64,000 bases of DNA from Actinomycetota bacterium (lineage in GTDB: Bacteria > Actinomycetota > Actinomycetes > S36-B12 > CAIYMF01): assembly GCA_026393115.1 (NCBI GenBank), contig JAPLAU010000018.1, positions 1 to 64,000 of the forward strand, read 5' to 3'. Shown here piece after piece: positions 34,625-43,781 of this stretch. The position numbers and the translations under genes were made by a program. Within the stretch, counting starts at the first letter, position 1. Each line of letters starts with the position of its first letter. The notes under the pieces are model-generated. The model was not told where the DNA came from. It was given only the letters and a program-made list of their open reading frames with translations, and did no database searches.

Positions 34625-35201
34625 GCACGTCAAGAACGAAGTCGAGAACGATGGGTGAGCCGATAGTGCCCGCTCGAGATCCCGTGAGTGACCCACTACC
34701 TGTCGCGTTCACCCATCGACCCTTTCCACCAATGACCACCATGTGACCGGCAAAAGCCGTAACCCCCGTGGGGGACTTGGTGGCGGAAGCTTCCACAACG
34801 TCCAAGCCCAAGGTCGAGCCGTCAGAGAAGGTGATCGTGATGAAGCCTGACCACGGTCCTGTTCCGGTGACGTACCAGACACTTCCCTGCAAATCGATGC
34901 GCGCGGGATCACCGTTGATGTTCGCCGGCCCCGCCAGGTTGTTCCATCCGTAGGTGATTTCGTCATTCGGGCCGACCACGTGCAGATTCTTGGCCAGCGA
35001 TGCCAACGGCGCTGTGAAGGTCATCGTGGTGACTTGACCCGCCGGCGACACATTGACCGAAGGAACAGCCGTGGGAGTCGCATTGAACGATGCCGATGGC
35101 TGAGCGCTTTCACTCGATAACGACGGCGACGTTGAACAGGCAGTAAGTGCGACAGCGGCTACCGCGAGTACGGCGGTCGATGTGGCGAGGCGGCGAAGCA
35201 T
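34617..35201 (-). CDS. lipoprotein, AOC/dirigent-like barrel family, first of a tandem pair
   Basis: The product is a 194-residue lipoprotein (MLRRLATSTAVLAVAAVALTAC, cysteine at 22). The mature part has a Ser/Thr/Pro linker and a ~130-residue domain with EITYGWNNLAGPANINGDPA, GSVWYVTGTGPWSGFITITF, DGSTLGLDVV and VVIGGKGRWVNATGSGSLTG, matching its downstream neighbour and resembling AOC/dirigent-like barrels. The start is nine bases after the aminotransferase stop on the same strand, so part of that operon. A TTG at 35207 is an alternative start. Function unknown. Confidence 0.7.
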   Translation of the reverse strand: MLRRLATSTAVLAVAAVALTACSTSPSLSSESAQPSASFNATPTAVPSVNVSPAGQVTTMTFTAPLASLAKNLHVVGPNDEITYGWNNLAGPANINGDPARIDLQGSVWYVTGTGPWSGFITITFSDGSTLGLDVVEASATKSPTGVTAFAGHMVVIGGKGRWVNATGSGSLTGSRAGTIGSPIVLDFVLDVHA

Positions 35202-35210
35202 CCCCAAATA

Positions 35211-36467
35211 CTAGCGAGGAAGGTACTCGTCCAAACTGGCCCCAATGACATCGACCGCGAGGCCGATCTGCTCGATGTCGATGACGAACGGAGGCGACAC
35301 CTGAATTGAGCCGTCGATCAACGCTCGGCTGAGCACTCCGCGCTCGCGCATCGACATCACCACGCGCGACGTCAGACCAGGATCGGTCGCCAACACGGCC
35401 GGATCAACTTGAACAGCTCCTAGCAAACCCACGCCCGCGCGGACTTCCGACACCAGCGGATGCTCGACCAGCGATGCCAACTGCTCATGCAACGGGCCTT
35501 CGAGAACGCGCACGCGTTCAACGAGTCCTTCGCGTTCGATGATGTCGAGATTCGAATGTGCCGCTGCTGCCGCAACTGCGTGCCCCGAATACGTGTATCC
35601 GTGTCGGAACACTCCGGCAGTTCCGTTGTAGAAAGGTTCGGCCACTCGGGGTGCCACGATGACCGCACCCATCGGGATGTAGCCACTGGTGATGCCTTTG
35701 GCGGTGAGAATCAGGTCAGGGTCAATACCGAAACGACCCGACGCGAACCAGTCGCCGGTTCGCCCGAATCCGCTGATGACCTCATCACTGACCCACAGCA
35801 CGTCATGCTCGCGACAGACCTCGCGTGCTTCCTTCAGGTACTGATCACCGGCGAATCGCACGCCACCAGCACCAATGACCGGTTCACAGAAGAAAGCGGC
35901 AATGCGGTGCGCACCGACACGTTCGATTGTCTCGGCGAGATCATCGGCGTTGTTCCATGAGACGCGCACCGTATCGTCGCCAAGATCGCCCCATCCTTCG
36001 CGGTTGGGGTCAAGGCCCGACAACTTCGTTCCGGCCCAATGCATTCCGTGGTACGCGTGGTCGCGCGTGAGCACAATTTGCCGCTCGGGTTGACCCATCA
36101 CCTGCCAGTACCGGCGCACGATTTTCAGTCCGGTGTCGACAGAGTCCGAGCCGCCCGATGTGAAGAAGACTCGCGAATCAGCGACCGGTGCAAGAGCCGC
36201 CACTCGCTCAGCAAGTGACACGGCGGGCTCATCCACCATGTCTCCGAACATTGAGTAGTGCGCGAGACGACCTGCCTGCCGACCAACGGCCTCGGCGATT
36301 TCAGCCCGCCCGTGACCCACATTCGCAAACCACAGGCCTGCGGTGAAGTCGAGGAATTCGCGACCGCGGTCGTCGAAAACCTGCGTGCCTCGACCCTCGG
36401 TGAGTACGAATTGTCCGTTGGCCGACACCGCGGCCATGTCAGAAAAGGGATGCCAGGCAGCAATCAT
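35211..36467 (-). CDS. class III (omega-type) PLP aminotransferase
   Basis: A 418-residue aminotransferase with the class III pattern: FTAGLWFANVGHGRAEIAEA, FFTSGGSDSVDTGLK, HAYHGMHWAGT, FFCEPVIGAGGV, WVSDEVISGFGRTG and the Schiff-base lysine in LILTAKGITSGYIPMGA (about residue 257). Relatives transaminate omega-amino acids, putrescine or taurine; the exact substrate cannot be read. It lies 26 bases after the histidine kinase and before two lipoproteins on the same strand, suggesting co-transcription. Confidence 0.88.
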   Translation of the reverse strand: MIAAWHPFSDMAAVSANGQFVLTEGRGTQVFDDRGREFLDFTAGLWFANVGHGRAEIAEAVGRQAGRLAHYSMFGDMVDEPAVSLAERVAALAPVADSRVFFTSGGSDSVDTGLKIVRRYWQVMGQPERQIVLTRDHAYHGMHWAGTKLSGLDPNREGWGDLGDDTVRVSWNNADDLAETIERVGAHRIAAFFCEPVIGAGGVRFAGDQYLKEAREVCREHDVLWVSDEVISGFGRTGDWFASGRFGIDPDLILTAKGITSGYIPMGAVIVAPRVAEPFYNGTAGVFRHGYTYSGHAVAAAAAHSNLDIIEREGLVERVRVLEGPLHEQLASLVEHPLVSEVRAGVGLLGAVQVDPAVLATDPGLTSRVVMSMRERGVLSRALIDGSIQVSPPFVIDIEQIGLAVDVIGASLDEYLPR

Positions 36468-36493
36468 GCGTTCAAACTATCGCCTACCAAGGT

Positions 36494-37918
36494 TTAAGGA
36501 GGTGAGGGCCGCGTAGTCGGAAGTGTCACGGTGATGGTGGTGCCGCGATCGGGGGCGGTGTCGAGGGAGATTGTGCCGCCGTGGTCGTCGACGATCGACT
36601 GCACGATAGACAAACCAAGTCCTGAACCGCCCTGCACTCGGGTACGGGCAGCGTCGACACGGAAGAAGCGGTCGAACATGTGGGCGGCATCCTCCGGCGC
36701 CAGACCCGGACCGTCATCGGCGACCGTCACGACGACGACGTCCCCCTGCGCAGACACTCCGAGGCGCACCGAACCAGCAGTGTGCTGCAGTGCATTACTC
36801 ACGAGGTTGCCGATCACCTGCCGAAGTGCAGGTTCATCGCCAGCGACAAGTGCCGGGCCTTCGGCGTTAATTGAGATAGAGCGCGCAGGAGCCCCGGCGC
36901 GCGCATCATCGCCAGCGTCACGTGCGATGGCAGCAACGTCGACAGGTGAGTACTCCACGTCGCGCGCTTGATCGTGTCGGGCGAGCGTCAGCAAGTCATC
37001 GACGAGGCCGCCCATGCGTACCGCTTCGCCCTCAATGCGCTGCATCGCTCGATCAACGCCCACCTGATCAGGTAGGGCGCCCTGACGGTAAAGCTCTGAG
37101 TATCCACGAATTGACGTCAACGGCGTACGCAGTTCGTGGCTGGCATCGGCGACAAACTGGCGCATCCGAGTTTCGGAATTGCGCGCCGCCGCTTCCGACT
37201 CTTCGCGCGATCGGAAAGCCGACTCGATTTGTCCGAGCATGGAGTTCAGCGACAGTGCCAGACTGCCCACTTCTGTCGTGGGGGGATACGGAGGTACGCG
37301 TCGGCTGAGATCGCCTGCGGCGATTTCGGCAGCCGTGGCTTCAACTTCGGTGAGTGGTCGCAGAGCTCGTCGGACGACCCACACTCCTAGCAGCGCGAGC
37401 AATCCAACGATGATGGCGCCGCTCACCAGTTCGACACCCACGAGTCGGCCCACCGTTGAATCCACCGCAGCTACGTTTTGCGCCACGACGACACTGCCTG
37501 TGCTCGCTGGGACTGCGATGGCGCGCCAACTCGTACTTCCATCCAACGAAGGCAGCGTGACAGCTTTGCCATCGAGCGCACGCACATCGGCCTGTGTCCA
37601 GCGTGGAATCTCAGGACCCGATGAGCCAACGCCGATCGTCAGTGTTCCATCGGCAGCCAACAGGCTGATCGACACATCGCGCTGCACCCGCGGCGGTCCC
37701 CCTTCATCGGAATGCTCCGGACCCGGACGCAACGGCCCTTCGATGACCGAATTGGCCACATCGATCAATTGTCGATCAACCTGATCGAGCAGGAATCCAC
37801 GCAAGGATGCGATGGAGGCGAATCCGGCGATCAGCAGGCCCAATGCCGCCAACCCGGCCATGGTCGCGACAAGAGTGACGCGCAGAGGAAGTCGACCTCC
37901 GGTGTGGGTCGAGGTCAT
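36494..37918 (-). CDS. PhoR-like sensor histidine kinase
   Basis: A 474-residue kinase: membrane helix ~15-38, extracellular sensor ~40-160, second helix ~162-183, HAMP ~184-236, dimerisation box with H261 in ASHELRTPLTSIRGYSELY, and an ATPase domain with N-box NLVSNALQHTAG, DDGPGLAPEDA and GGSGLGLSIVQSIV. The ATG at 37918 overlaps the regulator stop (ATGA). The linkage and the regulator's similarity to mycobacterial PhoP make this a PhoR-like sensor; the stimulus is unknown. The Gly/Pro/Asp-rich insert at 60-75 in the sensor is notable. Confidence 0.9.
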   Translation of the reverse strand: MTSTHTGGRLPLRVTLVATMAGLAALGLLIAGFASIASLRGFLLDQVDRQLIDVANSVIEGPLRPGPEHSDEGGPPRVQRDVSISLLAADGTLTIGVGSSGPEIPRWTQADVRALDGKAVTLPSLDGSTSWRAIAVPASTGSVVVAQNVAAVDSTVGRLVGVELVSGAIIVGLLALLGVWVVRRALRPLTEVEATAAEIAAGDLSRRVPPYPPTTEVGSLALSLNSMLGQIESAFRSREESEAAARNSETRMRQFVADASHELRTPLTSIRGYSELYRQGALPDQVGVDRAMQRIEGEAVRMGGLVDDLLTLARHDQARDVEYSPVDVAAIARDAGDDARAGAPARSISINAEGPALVAGDEPALRQVIGNLVSNALQHTAGSVRLGVSAQGDVVVVTVADDGPGLAPEDAAHMFDRFFRVDAARTRVQGGSGLGLSIVQSIVDDHGGTISLDTAPDRGTTITVTLPTTRPSPP

Positions 37919-38616
37919 GACCGCGGCTGACGCAGGACGTACCCCACACCGCGCACGGTGTGCAGTAGCCGGGGTTCGGTGGTGTCGACCTTGCGTCGCA
38001 AGTAGGAGACGTACGTCTCGACCACGTTGGCTTCGCCGCCGAAGTCGTAGTTCCACACGTGATCGAGAATCTGCGCCTTACTCAAGACTCGGCCAGGGTT
38101 TTCCATGAGATAGCGCAACAGGTTGAACTCAGTGGGGGACAACTCCACTCGCTCACCGGCCTTGAATACTTCATGCGCTTCATCGTCGAGTTCGATGTCG
38201 GCAAAGGTGAGGCGGTCGGTGACGATTTCCGGTGCCACGTATCCGCTACGGCGAAGAAGTGCGCGAATGCGTGCGACCACTTCGCCCAAGCTGAACGGCT
38301 TGGTGACGTAGTCGTCGCCACCGACGGTGAGTCCGTTAATCGCGTCGGCCTTGTCGTCGCGCGCAGTAAGGAACAGGACGGGTACGCGCGTACCCTCGGC
38401 ACGGAGGCGTCGCACGACTTCGAATCCGTCGATACCGGGCATCATCACGTCGAGCACCACCAGATCCGGGCGCTCGCGGGTGGCGGCCGCCACTGCCTCG
38501 AGTCCGTCGGACGCAGTCACCACCTCGAACCCGGCAAAACGCAAGCTCTCGGCGAGGAGATCGCGGATATTCGGTTCGTCGTCGACGACAAGGAGCCGGG
38601 CCTCGGGTGTGCTCAT
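37915..38616 (-). CDS. OmpR-family response regulator, PhoP-like
   Basis: The 233-residue product starts at ATG 38616. The receiver has D56 in VVLDVMMPGIDG and K in YVTKPF; the winged-helix output domain has LTFADIELDDEAHEVFKAG, LSPTEFNLLRYL, ILDHVWNYDFGGEANVVETY and HTVRGVGYVLR. These segments are close to those of Mycobacterium tuberculosis PhoP (from memory). It controls transcription after phosphorylation by the coupled kinase. A TCACAG-N5-TCACAG repeat in its own upstream region suggests autoregulation. The name phoP is not assigned because of the risk of confusion with the phosphate regulator. Confidence 0.9.
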   Translation of the reverse strand: MSTPEARLLVVDDEPNIRDLLAESLRFAGFEVVTASDGLEAVAAATRERPDLVVLDVMMPGIDGFEVVRRLRAEGTRVPVLFLTARDDKADAINGLTVGGDDYVTKPFSLGEVVARIRALLRRSGYVAPEIVTDRLTFADIELDDEAHEVFKAGERVELSPTEFNLLRYLMENPGRVLSKAQILDHVWNYDFGGEANVVETYVSYLRRKVDTTEPRLLHTVRGVGYVLRQPRS

Positions 38617-38648
38617 GCCTCCACTGTGCCTCACTCGCCTTCGCCGAA

Positions 38649-38678
38649 CCTCTGAGTTCCCTGTGAATTGCCTGTGAA
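38649..38678 (-). promoter_or_regulatory. three 11-bp direct repeats, PhoP-type operator
   Basis: On the minus strand TTCACAGG (38678-38671), TTCACAGG (38667-38660) and CTCAGAGG (38656-38649) repeat with an 11-base period. TCACAG-N5-TCACAG matches the known M. tuberculosis PhoP box. It is 33-62 bases upstream of the regulator start. Confidence 0.65.
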
Positions 38679-38696
38679 CCCCTACCCTTCCCCAAT

Positions 38697-38744
38697 TCCG
38701 CATGGGGGGACACTCAGCACGCATAGACGCAGTTTTCGTTCCCC
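38697..38744 (+). repeat. dispersed 48-bp intergenic repeat, copy B
   Basis: It matches the reverse complement of copy A at 45 of 48 positions and copy C at 43 of 48. It lies between the divergent response-regulator and glycosyltransferase genes, just after a pyrimidine-rich tract. Confidence 0.85.
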
Positions 38745-38824
38745 ACATGAGCGCCGATTCGACTCCTAGCCAACCCTCACGTCGGTCACAGCGTGCCCAC
38801 AGGAAGAGACGCCACGCTGGCCAC

Positions 38825-40126
38825 ATGACCGCGCAACTCGACACCCTTACCCGGACGGTGCCCATGAACGACCCCACGTCGTCGTCGCCCGCCGTCGAGA
38901 TCGTGATCCCCGTGTACAACGAGGAAACCGACCTCGGGCCCAGCGTTCGGCGCCTCGACACCTACCTAGGCGCGACCTTCCCGTTCACGTACCGCATCAC
39001 GATCGCCGACAACGCCAGCACCGACTCCACGTGGAAGGTCGCCACCGGCCTCGCCGATGAACTGCAGTCGGTCAGCGCGGTGCACCTCGATCAAAAGGGC
39101 CGCGGCCGCGCCTTGCACCAGGTGTGGCTTGCGAGCGATGCCACCGTTGTCGCCTACATGGACGTCGACCTGTCGACCGACCTTGCCGCCGTGCTTCCGC
39201 TCGTCGCCCCGCTACTCAGCGGTCACAGCGACGTCGCAATCGGAAGCCGGCTGTCGAAGTCATCGCGCGTGATTCGCGGCACCAAACGCGAGTTCATCTC
39301 TCGCACCTACAACCTCATCGTCAAGACCACGCTCTCCACGAAGTTCTCCGACGCACAGTGCGGATTCAAAGCGATTCGAACCGACCGCGCGCGCGAGCTG
39401 CTTCCCCTTGTCGAAGACACACAATGGTTCTTCGACACCGAGCTACTCGTTCTCGCCGAACGCTCGGGCCTACGCATTCATGAGGTGCCGGTCGACTGGG
39501 TTGATGATCCTGATTCGCGCGTCGACATCGTGCGCACGGCCATCGACGACCTCAAAGGAATCGGCCGACTCAGTCGCGGCCTTGCCACTGGGCGCATTCC
39601 ACTCGCAGCGCTGCGCTCGCGCACAGACGCAGAGCAAGCAGCACCGGCACCTCCCGGCATCGTGCGCCAACTCATTCGCTTCGCAATCATCGGCGCGCTG
39701 AGCACCCTCGCCTACCTCGTACTCTTCCTACTCTTCCGCGAAGTGATGAGTGCCCAGTGGTCGAACGCGCTCGCCCTGCTGATCACCGCCATTGCTAACA
39801 CGGCAGCAAACCGCCGCGTCACGTTCGGTGTGGTCGGAAGCCACGATCGACTGCGACACCAGGCGCAAGGGCTACTCGTCTTCGCCATTGGCCTGACGTT
39901 GACCTCGGGCTCGTTGATCGTGCTGCACGCGATCAACCCTTCTCCCAGCCGAAGCGTGGAAGTCACCGTGCTTGTCCTCGCCAATATCGGCGCGACGCTC
40001 CTGCGCTTCCTGCTCTTCCGCGCCTGGGTGTTCCGTCGTCGCTCCAAGCTCACCCACATCGCTGCGGCGGACTCACTCGCCAACCCATTGCTCACAAGCC
40101 CGACCGACCCGAGGAATGCATCATGA
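38825..40126 (+). CDS. GT2 glycosyltransferase fused to a GtrA-type membrane domain
   Basis: The product (433 residues from ATG 38825) has a DPM1/YkcC-like GT-A domain (VEIVIPVYNEETDLGPSVRR, IADNASTDSTW, AYMDVDLSTDLA, SDAQCGFKAIRTD) and then, from ~285, a four-helix GtrA domain (QLIRFAIIGALSTLAYLVLF, ITAIANTAANRRVTF). Such fusions make and flip polyprenyl-phosphate-linked sugars for envelope glycosylation. ATG 38864 (MNDPTSSS) is an alternative start. The stop overlaps the next start (ATGA), coupling it to the GT39 enzyme. Confidence 0.85.
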   Translation: MTAQLDTLTRTVPMNDPTSSSPAVEIVIPVYNEETDLGPSVRRLDTYLGATFPFTYRITIADNASTDSTWKVATGLADELQSVSAVHLDQKGRGRALHQVWLASDATVVAYMDVDLSTDLAAVLPLVAPLLSGHSDVAIGSRLSKSSRVIRGTKREFISRTYNLIVKTTLSTKFSDAQCGFKAIRTDRARELLPLVEDTQWFFDTELLVLAERSGLRIHEVPVDWVDDPDSRVDIVRTAIDDLKGIGRLSRGLATGRIPLAALRSRTDAEQAAPAPPGIVRQLIRFAIIGALSTLAYLVLFLLFREVMSAQWSNALALLITAIANTAANRRVTFGVVGSHDRLRHQAQGLLVFAIGLTLTSGSLIVLHAINPSPSRSVEVTVLVLANIGATLLRFLLFRAWVFRRRSKLTHIAAADSLANPLLTSPTDPRNAS

Positions 40127-42237
40127 CTAGCGACCAGACCGGCTCCATTCCACTGCTCGAGCCACCGACCGGTAGCCCGGTTCCACTCGAAACTCCCACC
40201 GACCTCGCAACACCGCGCGAACGAAAGACGTTCACGTTCAACACCACACGCACTCGCTGGGAAATCCCAGCACTCATTGCCCTGTTGCTCGGCACCGCGC
40301 TGCTCTACATCTGGGACCTCGGATCCTCAGGCTGGGCCAACACCTACTATTCCGCGGCCGTTCAAGCGGCGACCCAGGACTGGAAAGCGTTCTTTTTCGG
40401 ATCATTCGACGCGGCGAACGCCATCACCGTCGACAAGCCTCCCGCCTCCCTCTGGGTGATGGGAATCTCCGCACGGATCTTCGGCGTGAACGCGTGGGCC
40501 ATCCTCGTTCCGCAGGCCCTCATGGGCGTTGCCTCCGTCGGCGTTCTCTTTCTCACGGTGCGTCGTTGGTTCGGCCCCGCCGCTGGAATTCTCGCGGGCC
40601 TAGTACTTGCACTCACTCCCGTTGCTGTGCTGATGTTCCGTTTCAACAACCCTGACGCGCTGTTGGTTCTGTTGCTCGTGCTGGCCGCAATGGCCGTCAC
40701 GATCGCCACCGAAAAAGCATCATGGAAGTGGCTCGTGCTCGCCGGCGTCTTCGTTGGATTCGGATTCCTCACCAAGATGATGCAGGCGTACCTCGTGTTG
40801 CCCGCATTCGTTGCGATGTACTTCCTCGCCGCCAACACCACCATCGGCAAGCGCATCCTGCACCTACTCGCCGCCTTCGCCGCCGTGATCGTGTCGTCCG
40901 CTTGGTGGATCGTGATCGTCGAGTTGTGGCCCGCCGACTCACGTCCCTACATCGGCGGATCTGAGAACAACAGCATCCTCAACCTGCTCTTCGGCTACAA
41001 CGGTTTCGGCCGTATCACCGGAAACGAAGCGGGAAGTGTCGTTGGCGCAGGACAAACACCGGGCGCCGGTGCATGGGGAGAGACCGGCCTTAACCGACTC
41101 TTCACCTCGTCGTACGGCGGACAGATTTCGTGGCTGCTTCCGGCCGCACTGCTCTTGTTGCTGGCGATTCTGATTGCCACTCTTCGCGCACCGCGAACTG
41201 ACCGACTGCGCGCTGCTGCAATCGGGTGGGGTGGCTGGCTCATCATTACCGGCCTCGTTATTTCACTGAGCCAAGGAATCATTCACGAGTACTACACCGT
41301 GGCTCTTGCACCCGCGATCGGCGCACTCGTAGGAATCGGTGCGGTATGGCTGTGGGGTGAGCGTTCGAATCTGTGGGCGCGCGTCCTACTTGCGGCAACG
41401 ACTGGTGTGACTGCGTGGTGGGCGTGGGTGTTGCTCAGTCGCTCGAACACGTTCCTACCGTGGCTAGCCCCGGCAGTTCTCATTGTCGGAATCGGCGCGG
41501 CTGCTGGCATGCTCGGACTGCACTGGCTCAGTGCACGGGGTGCGCTCGTGATTGCCGCTGCCGCTCTGATCGCTGGCTTGGCAGGACCCGCCGCGTACGC
41601 CGTGAATACAGCGATGACGCCTCATGAGGGTTCACTTCCGACGGCCGGGCCAGCAGTAGCAGGCGGTCGGTTCGGACCTGGCGGTGGTCGAGGACCTGGC
41701 GGTCAGAACGGCCAGACGCCGCCCGGTGGCCTCCCCGCCGCTGGCGGCCTCCCCGCTGGCGGCCTCCCCGCTGGCGGCCTCCCGCCCGGTGGCCTCCCCG
41801 CTGGCGCGGGTGGCCCCGTCGGCGGAACAGGCGGCGCCGGTGGACTACTCAACGGCAGTACACCCACTGCCGAGCTCACCGCACTGCTCAGCGCCAACGC
41901 CGATCAGTACACCTGGGTGGCGGCCACTGTGGGCGCGAACCGCGGTGCGGGTTACCAACTCGCCACCGGCAAGCCCGTACTCGCCGTCGGTGGATTCAAC
42001 GGAAGCGACCCCAGCCCAACACTCGCTGAGTTCCAAGCCCTGGTGGCAGCCCACAAGATTCACTACGGAATCGCGGGCGGCGACGGTCCCGGTGGAGGCG
42101 GCGGTCCCGGTGGCCCCGCATCAAGCGGCAGCGCCTCGGAAATCAGCACGTGGGTGCAGTCGAACTTCACCGCAACCACCGTCGGCGGTGTCACGGTGTA
42201 CGACCTCACGGCACCGACGTCGGGCACCACTTCTTAG
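40123..42237 (+). CDS. GT39/ArnT-like integral-membrane glycosyltransferase (YkcB-like)
   Basis: A 704-residue protein with about 12 membrane helices in residues ~45-500. Family marks are YYSAAVQAATQDWKAFFFGS, TVDKPPASLWVMGISARIFG and the loop FRFNNPDALLVLLLVLAAMA. A Gly/Pro/Leu-rich segment (~515-570, GGLPAGGLPAGG) leads to a ~130-residue outer domain (TPTAELTALLSANADQYTWV). It transfers a sugar from a polyprenyl-phosphate donor, most likely that made by the coupled GT2-GtrA protein, to an unknown outer acceptor. Confidence 0.88.
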   Translation: MTSDQTGSIPLLEPPTGSPVPLETPTDLATPRERKTFTFNTTRTRWEIPALIALLLGTALLYIWDLGSSGWANTYYSAAVQAATQDWKAFFFGSFDAANAITVDKPPASLWVMGISARIFGVNAWAILVPQALMGVASVGVLFLTVRRWFGPAAGILAGLVLALTPVAVLMFRFNNPDALLVLLLVLAAMAVTIATEKASWKWLVLAGVFVGFGFLTKMMQAYLVLPAFVAMYFLAANTTIGKRILHLLAAFAAVIVSSAWWIVIVELWPADSRPYIGGSENNSILNLLFGYNGFGRITGNEAGSVVGAGQTPGAGAWGETGLNRLFTSSYGGQISWLLPAALLLLLAILIATLRAPRTDRLRAAAIGWGGWLIITGLVISLSQGIIHEYYTVALAPAIGALVGIGAVWLWGERSNLWARVLLAATTGVTAWWAWVLLSRSNTFLPWLAPAVLIVGIGAAAGMLGLHWLSARGALVIAAAALIAGLAGPAAYAVNTAMTPHEGSLPTAGPAVAGGRFGPGGGRGPGGQNGQTPPGGLPAAGGLPAGGLPAGGLPPGGLPAGAGGPVGGTGGAGGLLNGSTPTAELTALLSANADQYTWVAATVGANRGAGYQLATGKPVLAVGGFNGSDPSPTLAEFQALVAAHKIHYGIAGGDGPGGGGGPGGPASSGSASEISTWVQSNFTATTVGGVTVYDLTAPTSGTTS
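41728..41805 (+). repeat. in-frame 15-bp tandem repeats
   Basis: About five units of GGCCTCCCCGCTGGC, one lengthened to 18 bp and one altered, coding GGLPA repeats inside the GT39 gene. The unit length keeps the frame. Confidence 0.8.
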
Positions 42238-42247
42238 AAACCTGTAC

Positions 42248-42305
42248 CGACTACTCAGTCCTGCATCGCTGCCATCACGCTGAGCGACGCAGGGCTGAGT
42301 AGTCG
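42248..42305. terminator. hairpin between convergent genes
   Basis: CGACTACTCAG (42248-42258) and CTGAGTAGTCG (42295-42305) are perfect inverted copies, extended inward by CCTGC/GCAGG. It sits between the GT39 stop and the convergent decarboxylase stop and probably serves both. Confidence 0.7.
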
Positions 42306-42311
42306 CTGGAA

Positions 42312-43781
42312 CTAGTCGCGCTGCGGCGTGTAGATGCCGGAAAGAACTTCGGTGAGCAGTAGTTCGGTGAGTGGGGCTGGCAGTGCTCCCAACAACGCGT
42401 TGATGGATGCCATCCGCTCCGGAAGTTCCCCACCTCCCGCAAGCCCGAGACCTTCCAAGGCCGATGCGATGAGTTCTGGCGTCAGATCGGCTGGATCGAT
42501 GGCAGCGGCGAACGCCACAAGGTTCGCATCAGGGGTTGCGCGCGGAAGTGCGCGAGCAGCAGCCACTGAAGCCCGCAAGTCGTCAAGGAATTGTGGCACT
42601 ACCGGTTCCAGTACCGCGCTGGCCGACACATGCACCGTGGTCGGAAGTCCACTATGCGGAGGCTGCGAGCCAATCAGCCAACCGCGCGCCGACATTTCAT
42701 CAGCCACCACCAAGACATCGGGTGGTTCGTCTCCCGCGGTATCGGTGAACGCAATCAGAGTGGCATCGGGCGAGCCGACGACGCGCAATCCGTCAATTGC
42801 ATTGATGCCCTCAGCCATCGCAAGCACCGTGCGACGCGCAGCGAGCGCAAGTTCGCGGTAGCCGTCACGTCCGATGCGATGCACGAAGGCCCACGCCACC
42901 GCAGGAGGTCCGCCCGCCCGAGTGCTGAGCAGCGTGGTGTTCACCACCGGATAGCCCGGCCAATCAGCGGTGCTGAACCAATGCCACTTGCGCAAGGCAG
43001 CGTCACGGTGCAGCAGCACTGATGAACCCTTCGGTGAGTAGCCGTACTTGTGAATGTCGACCGACACCGACGTGATACCGGGCGTACGCAAGTCGACTGG
43101 CGGCAGTGATTCGTTCTCACGAATGAACGGCAGCACCCACCCGCCGATGCACGCATCGAGGTGACACCAGATGCCGCGTTCTGACGCAGCGGCTGCGATT
43201 GGCTCAACTGGATCAACAACACCGAGCGGATACGACGGCCACGACACGACAACCAACGCAGTGCGCGCATCCATCGCGGCAATCATCGCGTCTACGTCGG
43301 CCCGACCGGTCGTCGCATCAATGGGAACTGCCACGTACTCAAGGTCGAACAGATGGGCGGCTTTACGGAACGCAGGATGCGCACTGCTCGCAGCGACGAG
43401 CCGCGCGCGCCCTTCACCGCCATTGGCGCGCCAGCGTTCACGTGCACCAAGCACGGCAAGTGCACACGATTCCGTTCCCCCACTCGTTGCCGTTCCGACG
43501 GTCTTCTCATCACCACCCAACAGCGAGGCTGCGGCGGCCACGAGATCGTTTTCAATTCGAGCGAAACTTGGAAAAGCGGTCGGGTCAAGGCCGTTGACCG
43601 ACTGACTCACCTCGTACGCGCGCACGCCAAGTTCGGAAAGCCCAGCGAGTCCGGAGTCATAGACGTAGGCCGTGGTTCGGCCACCCGTCGTCGGCACGTC
43701 GTCAGCGCGATACGCGCGAAGCACCGCGATGATCTCGTCTTCGCTCATACCGTGCTCGGGAAGAGGTGCTACGTGGCTCAT
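42312..43781 (-). CDS. PLP-dependent group II decarboxylase-like enzyme (GAD/sphingosine-phosphate-lyase type)
   Basis: A 489-residue PLP enzyme. Marks are GTATSGGTESCALAVLGARE, CHLDACIGGWVLPF and the PLP lysine in SVDIHKYGYSPKGSSVLL (about residue 244). It is closer in pattern to sphingosine-phosphate lyase-like aspartate-fold decarboxylases than to E. coli glutamate decarboxylase. A C-terminal ~90-residue extension (LTPELIASALEGLGLAGGGE) is extra to the core fold. The ATG overlaps the stop of the symporter gene (ATGA), pairing it with a transporter that may import its substrate. Confidence 0.82.
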   Translation of the reverse strand: MSHVAPLPEHGMSEDEIIAVLRAYRADDVPTTGGRTTAYVYDSGLAGLSELGVRAYEVSQSVNGLDPTAFPSFARIENDLVAAAASLLGGDEKTVGTATSGGTESCALAVLGARERWRANGGEGRARLVAASSAHPAFRKAAHLFDLEYVAVPIDATTGRADVDAMIAAMDARTALVVVSWPSYPLGVVDPVEPIAAAASERGIWCHLDACIGGWVLPFIRENESLPPVDLRTPGITSVSVDIHKYGYSPKGSSVLLHRDAALRKWHWFSTADWPGYPVVNTTLLSTRAGGPPAVAWAFVHRIGRDGYRELALAARRTVLAMAEGINAIDGLRVVGSPDATLIAFTDTAGDEPPDVLVVADEMSARGWLIGSQPPHSGLPTTVHVSASAVLEPVVPQFLDDLRASVAAARALPRATPDANLVAFAAAIDPADLTPELIASALEGLGLAGGGELPERMASINALLGALPAPLTELLLTEVLSGIYTPQRD

